Shown here: positions 24,233 through 33,850 of the stretch, one piece after another
Position numbering within the stretch: the first letter of the stretch is position 1
Layout of the letters: the number at the start of each line of letters is the position of its first letter
Assembly: GCA_948567375.1 (NCBI GenBank)
Contig: OX419756.1
Coordinates: 72,332,552 to 72,396,551 of the forward strand
From: Lunularia cruciata
Taxonomy: Eukaryota > Streptophyta > Marchantiopsida > Lunulariales > Lunulariaceae
DNA length: 64,000 nt
Reading direction: 5' to 3'
Made by a program: the position numbers and the translations under genes
Notes under the pieces: generated by a model
What the model was told of the DNA's origin: nothing
Seen by the model: only the letters and a program-made list of their open reading frames with translations
The model's database searches: none

Positions 24233-27200
24233 TCACTTTCCTTTCTTGTCTTCTGTTTTGATCGTGGCGACTCTTTTCACGCTAGTAGGGCCCTTCGAAC
24301 GTTCGGCTTGGGAGGCACCAATCAAGACTTCAATGAGTATAGATATGCACAAGAGTGCCCCGGCAATCCACATGCGCCCGCGCCAGGTCGACAGTACATC
24401 TCTAAGAAGATAGATAGATGAGACCAGCAGGAATATTCCCCATCCAATCACCGTCTGCACACAGAAGGATCACAAATCCGCACGGTATGTAAAAATTGTG
24501 TTTTGGAGGACGAAATGGGCACTAACATCAGTGCTGCAAATCACTTATACATCAAACTAAGGGCAGTCTGTCATTTACCACTAGTGGGGCCTTGGTCCGA
24601 GCGATAGGTTGATACAGGTGCTCTCCAAAACTGTTTATTTTCTTGTGCTCATCCAGCATCTCATCCTACATTCAAGTAAAAGAACGAAAGAGAACGAGGA
24701 TGAAAAGCCCATTGGTGGCAAGTCTGTATATCAATAATCGCCAGTAAAGAAAAGAATATTCTGCTATCAAAGGACTAGTAGGACATTCCTGATTTTCAAA
24801 CAAATTATTCACCTATTCAACAAAAGAGCTTATTTGGCCAGCTACTGCATGAGGCCTCGGAAAGGTAATTTCTGCGACTGAGCCATAAGCACATACACTC
24901 AGTACCAGTGCCCTTGTTTAGCTTCTACACCCAAGGTACAACAAGAAATTCGAATCCGTTGCTTCACTGTCAAAATTTTGCAGTTGCTAAAATCAGCGTG
25001 TCTACAACTATCTCAATAAATTGCCCGCCATCATGTGTGATGTACCTTCTCAACGAACGCTTGTTTGCACCAAGCGCCAATCTCCTCCACACTTTCTGGC
25101 AGAGTTTCGATGGGGACCCTCTTGAGATGCACATGTATCTACCAAACGGACATGGTCACATGAGAACTCAGGTCACAATGGAGAAACTACTGTCGCAAAC
25201 CGATGTAAACTTTCAAGCTTTGTCCAACAATATACAGGAAACGAGAGCAGAAGTCGTTCGAAGAACGGGGGTTACAGAACCCACTAAGTGCATATGGAGT
25301 GCAGACGAATGTCTGTAAGCATGAACGTGTGCAAATCGGAATGAATGGCAACTAAAGAAATGGAAATTAAGTAAAACTAACGATACGAAGGTAAGCCGAT
25401 TAAAGACATAGGAAACATCTCATGAGTAACACCTGCAGAGAACTAGTATATATCACGTAACAACAAGCAAGACACGGACCGATAAAGCATCTGAAATAGA
25501 AAGTCGGGTAGGACCATCAAACAGAGAAACGTCGACCTAAGAGCAATATACTAAGCATTAGTTGAGGATGGGTGGAGTGGAGCGAAGTGGGAGAGAAATG
25601 GATGGTGTCTGGGCTGGGTCGTGTGAAGCGTGAGAGTCCAACAATATAGAGAGAAAGGGCCCTTTCCGGCATTGCAATAGACCAACTCTTGACTTTCACT
25701 TACCGTAGAAGACTTCCCCTTCAGGATGCCCGACATAGTCGGGTTTGACGACTCGTTAGATACCACAAGTGTCATGTCATAGACGGCTGGTACAAACTCT
25801 CGCAGATTCGTTATTGCAGACACAAATCCCTTCAGACAAGATGTAAATGGTGAACTTCTCAAACAAAGAAGAGTTCGACTTAACTTTATCGAGAAAGAAT
25901 TGACCACAAAAACCGATGTTACTTGACATAAAAACCGACAGCACTTGCTTTATGATCACTCCATCCATTCGAACTTGGATGATACAAGCACATGCTTGCA
26001 GCACAATCTTGAATGACTTGACTTTTTGCTTACTGCTCATTACTCAAAACACTTATTGTTGATCAAACAAGCTACTTTACGACACATGTGAGAACGGAAA
26101 CTACCTAGTGATCTATGCTTACCTTCGTTCGCGGAATTAGCACATTCCGCGGTATATGCATATTGACAGTAGCCGCATATTCTTGAGCAGCTGCTAACTT
26201 CTTTTGGGTGAAGCGTGTGCCCTCTACGAAAAGAGCTAGCCAAAAAGGCCTGGGAAATCCTCGGAGACTCTGGTAGCCTGCCTGCAAAGGCAGAAACATG
26301 AACGCTAGTGTAAATGCGTTTCATCGCTATTTCTCATTTAACATGTCATTTAACTGCGATGGTCAATGGCATCATAAAGAGCGGCTTGATACAATGCAGG
26401 CAACTACTCCGTGTGAGCTAAGCAAGCAGAACATGAAGCTAATCATCGAGAGACCTCTAACAATTTGCCCTGGACCCCACAAGAGGGCATTGCATAAAAT
26501 GACACTTTTGAACCCTACGTAGACTATCTCGTTTTGCTTCATAGCTACTACCAGCAAGAGTAACGGAGTCTAACGTAATCGGTTATTCGTATCCTGATGC
26601 AGCACCCAGTTGTATATGCAACTTGACGAAGAAATGACCCAACAATTAAATATCATGATCCATGTTCACAACAACGAGACAAGACAAATTTTACAATTTC
26701 GATGTCTTCTGGAGGGAAACTTTCCAAGGAATGCAACGGAAACTGCACTCATGGTATTGACTGAAAACAGTTCACTATAAAGAGATGGGACTGGCCATGC
26801 CACTGCCCCCATAAGGGAGGTCTTAGGCGGTACATGCTGAGTGCTTCGTACAAACATAAGTTAACTATGAGACGGATAACTAGTTACAAGTTTACCGATG
26901 GAACTTGGAAGAGGATGAACGTCCGCAGGCGCAGACGTAGTTGCAACCAGTATTGTAAAACTCAAATACTGACAACACACCCTTTTTGCGTTCCAATTTG
27001 CTGAATAATGTTTGTTTTCCTACTCAAACATTTTGAACAGGGAGTAGTTTAGTAAGTAGGTGACAGAAAGTACGGCTCAGTAACCGCGGCTAACAGACAA
27101 TGTTCTGAGTTGTACATAGACATGGAACGTGCGGAGGGAGCTTCAAAACTGAAACTGCTAACTTCTAGTTCTTTCCCATCTCTTAATTAACCTCGGTAAA

Positions 27201-30200
27201 TGGTTTGGTTTGCCCATTCTTACAATCTGAATGGCGAAATCCCGGCTCTGATATACATGCTCATGATACAGGATACGTGCAAACCAGAATTATTTTCCTC
27301 CCAACGGATCCCATTTTAAAAGACTTACTCATCGCAACCCTCGAGGACTTAATTTTAAGACATATATCAAATGTATAACCGGCACATAGGTAGAGAGTGA
27401 GTAGACACTTGAAATGGCTATTTTAAATGTCAACTTTTCACTTTTCCATGCATAATGCTCCACGTACTCACATGGTTCACCAGTATAGCTAGAACCTTAT
27501 ACAAAACAGAGAATGAGGAGACAGTAATGCCCTGCTATTACTAAACTGTCCGTGTGGACATTTTAGTGCTTGGCTTTTGGGCTTCATTCTTGCTGCTAAT
27601 GTGTATGCCAACGAAGCATTTGCACTAAGATATCGAGAGATTAGTGACGATGAATACGTCCATTCAAAATGCCTTGATACCCGACACAAAGCCATATAAA
27701 GAACACTGTTTGACTGCCTTTTCCAGTTATTAGTAACTAGGAGAGTCTGCAACTATATGCAACCCTGCAATTAGTATATTCAGACTAGGCCAACGTCTCA
27801 AACAAAGGTAATAACGCAATGTAAATTGGACGGTGGACACAATCTGATAGGTGGGATATCAAAGGAAATGAAATTGGCAAAAATCAAGTCAAGAGAGATC
27901 TGTCTCCATCTCCCGCGAAACAACGTACTGATAAACTATGTACTGGGTGCGTCAACTTAAAGTTGACGAACCCAATACAAAGTTTATCTCCTTTCGACAA
28001 CGACATCTCGATCTCTAGTCAGAATAAGATGTCTCCAGTGAAATAATGTATTGGAAGTTGACGCACCCAGTCGAAGTCTTATTGATATATCAAATGATAT
28101 ACATTTAATTATGTCTTCTCATAGTCCACTTACAGGTATTGATACAAGTCTAATTTCTATGATGAGTTTATGAATATGGAACCCGTTCGATAGACCACGT
28201 CTAACTCATAGATATAACAGTTCAGGTTCCTACCTTTAATGTAACCTCGTCTTTAGCCCAATTCCTCGCCAAGAAAACGTACTCGGAGAAGTACATGGAC
28301 CAGCCGATCACCTGACAAAAGCATAAGGAACACACATTGAGAAGGTTAAGCAGTAAGTATGCCATGAATTGACTTGCTGTAACAACTGTCTTCCGCCATC
28401 CACAAGTTTGTTGCTAAGCTCAAAAGACCAGAGGATTCTTACGAAAATACGCACAATGTATGAGGCATATTTGACCAATGGGAGCAGAAGCCGTTTGATG
28501 AACGGGGGATCCAGAACCCACTTAGTAGGGGACCGAGAACGTGTATATGAAATGCAAGCATGAATGTATGCAAATTGAATTCAAGTTAATCTAAGCAAGA
28601 AAAATGCATAACGAAAAATAAGCGGAATTGATAGAAAGCAGGATAGGAAATTGATACATCTCATAAGTCGCACCTGCGGTGAATTAGTATACATTATGTA
28701 AGAAAAACAAGACAACCTTTTTGAACAGCAACAGAGGAAGGATCTGAAATTAAAATTTTGTCAACGGAATTCCTGACGTAAAGGCTGATAGGGATTTGCC
28801 AGTCGAGGAGTTTCTCATGGATCTGAGGTGAGGTGAGTCAAGCCAGGTGTCATGTGGCCTGTAACGCGTTTGTTGAATGGCAATGGATGTTTCACAGTAA
28901 AGTAGTGCGAATTGGACTGATGATGTGAATTAGTCGTGAGATAAGATGAGATGAGATGAGATGAAATGAGATGGGAATTGCACGTTTTGATCCATGTGCT
29001 TGTTTGGTTTCCGGGCTGGTGAGAATGACAATTTCGGCGGTTGCGTTGTTACAGATTGTTAACAAATCGTATATGCAATGGAAGGTGCAGGGGATTGGAT
29101 GACGTGTGAGGAGGGCATTGTGGTTAGGTTTGTGTGAATTTTTTTTTTCACATCATGACTGTCGTCACTTGTGTCTGGAGTGCCCGTTCTACGTTCAGTG
29201 TGACAACGGGTGACATACAGAGCTGACAAGGAGTGTCATCGAGAAGTTCCACTCGGAAGCAAAGGGGAAAAACATAGAGCGAGTAAGAAAAACATAGTCT
29301 AGTGGAGGATGGTGGGGTTGAGCGAGGTGAGAGAGGAGTGGATGGTATCTTGGCTGGGTTGGAGCAAAGCGTGACAGAACTGGATATAGGAAAATGAGGA
29401 CAGAATGAGGACAGGACTGGATATAGAGCAATGGGGACAGAAGCCGTTCGATGAACAGGAGATCCAGAACTCATTGAATGCAAATGAGATGCAAGATATG
29501 TAATGTATACAAGATAGCGAACATCTGATCGAATGATAGCATAAATAAACGTAACCTGGAAACATATGAAGAGTAAAACCTATATACAAGTAGCATGCAC
29601 CAAAGCGGAAACAGAACAACAGTGCATGTAGAGAAAAAAGTCAACAGGAAAAGCGACGACTTGACGACCCAGACTGGATAGTGTACATCGCAGCATGCTC
29701 TATGAGCGCATGAGTCCCAAGACACTGAACACTGGAAGGACTAATGTTCCATACTTAGTTCAAAGAACGGGGGATCCAGAACCCACTAAGTATGGAACCG
29801 AGAACGTGCATATGACATGCATGACCTTATGCAAATCGAAACGAATTGAATCTAAGCAAATGGAATGTAAGTGAATCTAACATTATGAAAATAAGCGGAA
29901 GTAAGGACATAACTGATACATTTCAGAAGTGGCACATGAAGAGAACTAGTATACATCATGAAATAAGAACCAAGACACGACCGATTAAGCATCTGACATT
30001 GAAAGCGAGGAGGACCATCAGCGAGAGAAACATCAAGCAAGGAGGAAAAGACACGGCTTTAATTGAGGATGGGTGGAGTGGAGCGAAGTGGGAGAGAAGA
30101 GGATGGTGTCTTCGCTGTGTCCGAGCGAATCGTGAGAAGACTGGATTGTGTATATCACAGCATGCTCTATGAACGCATGAGTCCTAAAACACTGAACACT

Positions 30201-33200
30201 GAAGGAAGCAGACAGGCGGTCATAGTAATCCTTCACGAAAGCCCTACGACTTCATCAGTGCCTAACACAGTGCCGAAGTAGCTGGGCGAGTGCCAGTACC
30301 CCTCGTACTGAGTTTCTGTTCAAAAGCTCATGAGTGCTGAGGCAAACACGGTTGCTTCCAGAAGTGCCACTCAGAAATGGTCGCAGTGCGAAGTAAGGAA
30401 CGCTGGAACTTATGCATAAACCAGCAGGCCATGTAGTAGCATCTGTAGAGCACAAAAAATAAAAGGTTCCCTGGACGTGAGATGGAAGAAAGTGGAAGAA
30501 AGTGGCCATTGAGAATGCAGAGAAGAACCATGCACACTGAAAGGATGCAGAACAGGAAGCATCAGCGAGGAAAGGATTCGAGACGCACCTTGGCAAGACC
30601 TGAACGAAAACATCCATTAGTAGAGAAGCAAACAGAGCAGAATTGCAAGATGCCAATGACAAAAATAGCATGAGCGAGAGAGATACAAGCAGAGGAAAAA
30701 TCGTGAAGAGTAGGAAGAGGACAGGAAAAAGATCGTGAACAATGAGAAGAGGCGAGAAATAGCATTAGAGCAGAACGAGAGACATTGCCTGTGCGAGGTG
30801 ATGTGAAGGAGAGGGGCTTTAAAACCGAGTAGGTCCGGTCCAGGTTAACAGCAAGCATCCGTATTACACAAAATACACCGTATGTATTGTGCACAAAAAA
30901 CTTCCATATTATACAAGTAGTGAGAGTTTCGAGGCCTGTTAGATGTAATTTCAGAAATAGTGGCAGAAGCAGTTCGAACAACGGGGGATCCAGAACCCAC
31001 TAAGTAGGGAACCTAGAACGTGCAATGAAGTGCATGCATGACCGTATGTACATCGAAACGAATTGAATGTATGAAAATGGAATGTAAGTGAATCTAACAT
31101 TACGAAGATAAGCAGAGGTAAGGACGTAATTGATACATTTCATGAGTAGCACCTGCCGAAACTAGTATACATCCTGGAGTAGGAACCAAGACAACAGATT
31201 TAGCATCTGAAATTGAAAGCAGGGGAGGACCAATGAACAGAGTAACACCGAGCAAGAACAAAAAACATAGCTTTGGTTGAGGATGAGTGGAGTGGAACGA
31301 AGTGGGAGAGGAGTGGATGGTGTCTTGGCTGTATCGGAGAGAAGCTGTTAGACGTATTGTGTGATAAAATACGCAACGCGTTGTAAACAACCCGGTTCCG
31401 TACCCACGTCTGACAGGACTGACTCTGACTCAGACATATGATGGTAACCCTATAAAGTTTTTCCACAATGTATGAGACATATGGTCTAAAGACGTGGCAT
31501 ATTAAAATCAAGGGAGGTATCCGAGGTCACAGCCTAACAGCGACTCAAGTGGAAGACAGGATGACATACCGGAAGGTATTTAACTGATTGCTTCATAACG
31601 GCCCTGGTACCGCCAAGACACCCAAACCGCTGTATCATAGCATTACGACAGATCAGAGTTGGTATCATAGTCGTCTAGAAACATATCAGGGCCTGTCAGA
31701 GCGCTGGAATGCCGGCACGCTCAGTACAGGCTTCAGTGGACTGTGCATTAGCACTCAAACTCAAACTGACAAAGAGGGTTTTCGCACAAACAAGCAAGGG
31801 ATTGAAAATTCACATAGACAAGCATCTACTATTTTCCAAGTCAAAGGTACATTCGTGTCCTCGCAACGGCAATGGAATTTATAATTGAAGACCACGACAA
31901 ATAAAGAAACAGAATCAAAGACGTTCATTTACCTGAGCTAGAAGCCAGCCGACAAGCCAATCAATGTCACTCCGATGATTGCAAATGAGCAAAGCATGTT
32001 CTTTGCCTGTCATTGCAAGCAGTTGGCTTCAGTCAGCAGTTACAAGTTTGAATATTCAAAGTGCTCGCATTTAGAGGACTTCTTCCCTCCACAAACCAAG
32101 CTAGCTGGATATATGAGTAATGGGAGCAGGAGCCAATATGTTGATTTCAAAGATTTTCAAACTCGAAAACATCCATGTCTATCCTCTACTAGGGAGTCCA
32201 CAATAATGACTTGATATTGAGAATGAGGACAGAAGCAGTTCGAGGAACGGGAGACCCAGAACTCATTGAATGCAAATGAGATCCATGATATGTAATGTAT
32301 ACAAGAAATGTGCAAGACGAGATTAGTATAAAACCGGGAAAGGAGATGCAATGGAAATAACTGATCGAATGTAAGCAGAAGTAAACGCCATCTAGAAACA
32401 ATTGAAGAGCAACACTTGTATACCAATAATGACTTGATATGCTCACCTAAGGCCTGCTTGGCCTCATCGTCGCAATAAAGTTTAACCTGCAGAGTACATC
32501 CGGAGATAGTGTAAATTGCCAACGTTGGTGTAAGCACTTCCCAAATATATAAAGTTGATAGCCAATTAATTTCCCTCGCATCCCTCCCGAGGGACCCCAG
32601 TAGGACGATAATGATCTTCACCTTGACACCAGCCCACCAGTCGAGTAGCCACACGAGCTCTGACCACAATATGTCCATCATTATCATATTTACAATTCTG
32701 TAGGCCCTTCTCGAAAACAGAAGAAGTACCAAAGACAGCACCTGAGAAAAACGGCACTGGTTTAGTCATGAGTGCCCCAAAGAACTCCCGAAGCACTTAT
32801 CACAACATATGTATTTTAATCCATAAATGTGAATGTGATCCATAATATTTTCATTTTGATAGATATGTTTTCAGTTAGAAAGTACATATCAGCTTTAGTT
32901 CTCCTACAAAGGGATCCCTGATGAAAACATTATCAGGCCAAACGGTACATATATGTTAGCGAGTGGTGAGCTGAAAGAGATACTAGAAAATATTTTCGCC
33001 TCTAGAACTATACATTGATGCATACTCTCCTTCTCGCCCCCTGTGTAAACCTCACTGACCACCACTGCTCTTGTTCAAACAAGATGACGTGAACGCAGAG
33101 TTCATCAGCGGCTATTCAAACCAAGCCCAAGATTTGGACAAACAATTCGCCAACAATCAGAGCCAATTTGATGGTACGAATTCGCCACGGAAATTGCACG

Positions 33201-33490
33201 CTCAAGGCATGTAACAGCACTGTCTAAGAAATCCATATATGAAACGCAAGAGTCAGAGATGTCGAGACATCAACGCTCCTAAACCGGAGTCCTTGCTGCC
33301 AAGGTGACAAAGATCAAACAGCTCATCCTTCCCCTCAGCAACAAAGACAGACTTCCAAGAACACACGGCGCCCCACAATATGCGAATTCCGGTGTCAAGG
33401 ATCCAAGAAACTAACCTGGAGTCCATTTAGAAGAAATCCAGACATGAGGAACATCAAACCCAGGGGCAGCGTAATGAAAGAGGTCGCCAT
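24233..33490 (-). CDS. LPAT2: LPAT2: lysophosphatidate (1-acylglycerol-3-phosphate) acyltransferase, 11 exons
   Basis: This ER membrane enzyme transfers an acyl group from acyl-CoA to lysophosphatidate, giving phosphatidate for membrane lipid and triacylglycerol synthesis. Joined minus-strand exons: 33490-33416, 32741-32622, 32486-32447, 32006-31933, 31629-31570, 28311-28234, 26281-26123, 25829-25704, 25138-25046, 24665-24579, 24454-24233. All junctions are GT-AG and the frame is open for 377 codons, close to the family's usual length. Motif I NHRSDID (residues about 88-94, HX4D) and motif III FVEGTR (about 167-172) are intact, as are FPRPFW and NVLIPRTK. There are hydrophobic segments at the N terminus and two near the C terminus. 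The protein ends KKGK, a fit to the KKXX ER-retrieval signal. The family-typical LERNWAKDE reads LARNWAKDE here. Introns 3, 5 and 8 hold repeat family R. Plant LPAT3 is a close alternative name. Confidence 0.93.
25246..25636 (-). repeat. Repeat family R, copy R1 (LPAT2 intron 8)
   Basis: About 390 bp shared with R2, R5 and R6. On the plus strand it runs from GTCGTTCGAAGAACGGGGG through ACCTGCAGAGAACTAGTATA to GAGGATGGGTGGAGTGGAG. If R derives from the minus-strand reverse transcriptase in the H3.3 intron, the hairpin end near 25250 is its 3' end and this copy is truncated at its 5' side near 25636. Confidence 0.8.
27930..28071. repeat. Foldback element in LPAT2 intron 6
   Basis: The arms at 27930-27958 and 27960-27988 are 29-bp inverted repeats with three mismatches and a 1-base centre. 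A further exact copy of the reverse complement of 27942-27958 lies at 28055-28071 (AAGTTGACGCACCCAGT). The segment 27942-28071 therefore has perfect 17-bp terminal inverted repeats and resembles a small foldback or MITE-like element. No clear target duplication is seen. Confidence 0.85.
28478..28725 (-). repeat. Repeat family R, copy R2 (LPAT2 intron 5)
   Basis: This copy begins (plus strand) with AGCAGAAGCCGTTTGATGAACG and GGATCCAGAACCCACTTAG, and matches R1 as far as about 28725, where it stops sharply. It shares the hairpin end with the other copies but is shorter. Confidence 0.8.
28938..28974. repeat. GAGAT microsatellite
   Basis: Several successive GAGAT/AGATG units with minor interruptions lie in LPAT2 intron 5. 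Confidence 0.9.
29281..29372 (-). repeat. Repeat family R, fragment R3 (LPAT2 intron 5)
   Basis: Only the GGAGGATGGTGGGGTTGAG ... GTCTTGGCTGGG-like body segment of R is present, without the hairpin end. It is followed at 29373-29430 by short direct repeats (AATGAGGACAG, ACTGGATATA) that lead into copy R4. Confidence 0.65.
29430..29755 (-). repeat. Repeat family R, copy R4 (LPAT2 intron 5)
   Basis: It has the hairpin end (GCCGTTCGATGAACAGG) and then AACTCATTGAATGCAAATGAG, which marks a second subfamily shared with R7. At its other side it carries the R tail block (CATGCTCTATGAGCGCATGAG), and it abuts R5 head to tail. Confidence 0.75.
29756..30830 (-). repeat. Repeat family R, copy R5, long (LPAT2 intron 5)
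   Basis: The longest R copy in LPAT2. After the hairpin end and the 390-bp body it continues into a tail (about 30140-30380 and 30571-30622) that matches 38465-38680 and 38801-38850 in the H3.3 intron, for example GACTTCATCAGTGCCT and GTGCCGAAGTAGCTG. The shared tail shows that the short R copies are pieces of a unit of at least 1 kb. Confidence 0.75.
30961..31348 (-). repeat. Repeat family R, copy R6 (LPAT2 intron 5)
   Basis: About 385 bp, closely matching R5, from GCAGTTCGAACAACGGGGG to GTCTTGGCTGTATCGGAG. It ends at nearly the same internal position as R1. Confidence 0.8.
32221..32440 (-). repeat. Repeat family R, copy R7 (LPAT2 intron 3)
   Basis: The hairpin end (AGTTCGAGGAACGGGAG) is followed by AACTCATTGAATGCAAATGAG, as in R4, giving a second R subfamily. 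It lies wholly inside intron 3 and stops just short of the splice donor of exon 3. Confidence 0.75.
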
Positions 33491-33850
33491 CTCCGCTCCA
33501 CTTCAATCAATTCCTTAAGCGCGATCCCTTCCCCGTCCTGAATCACCACTGCGCTCTTCTTCTACCCCTCCTCGTCGTCTACTTTAAACAAACATTCCTC
33601 ATGGAATAGGCGGCACATCCATTGCCCCCCACATCGCCGACGATGCCGCAGAAGCAGTAGAGGCTCCTCCCTCCCTCCCTCCTCCTGCGGTCAAACCGAT
33701 GAAAGCAAAATCCACAGAGAAATTACGAAGTCTCACTGCAGCTTGTCCCTTCAAACTTATCAGATTCACTCGCTTCCTCTCTCCAAGAAGGCAAGTCCCT
33801 GGAATTGGGGGGAGGGGGCCAATCTATATACCACTTTGCGGCAAAAACCC
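33491..33850 (-). promoter_or_regulatory. LPAT2 5'UTR and putative core promoter
   Basis: Upstream of the LPAT2 start, the sequence is GC-richer than its surroundings, with a GGAGGGAGGGAGG tract (minus strand, about 33660-33685). A TATATA run lies at 33825-33830, about 335 bases before the start codon, so a 5'UTR of roughly 300 nt is plausible. The promoter assignment is inference from position and motif. Confidence 0.45.

Noticed and set aside
30235-30275. Minus-strand CTGATGAAGTC in R5, also hammerhead-like
   Set aside because: A short stem can form, but the required GAAA after stem II is absent (TCGTGAAGG instead).
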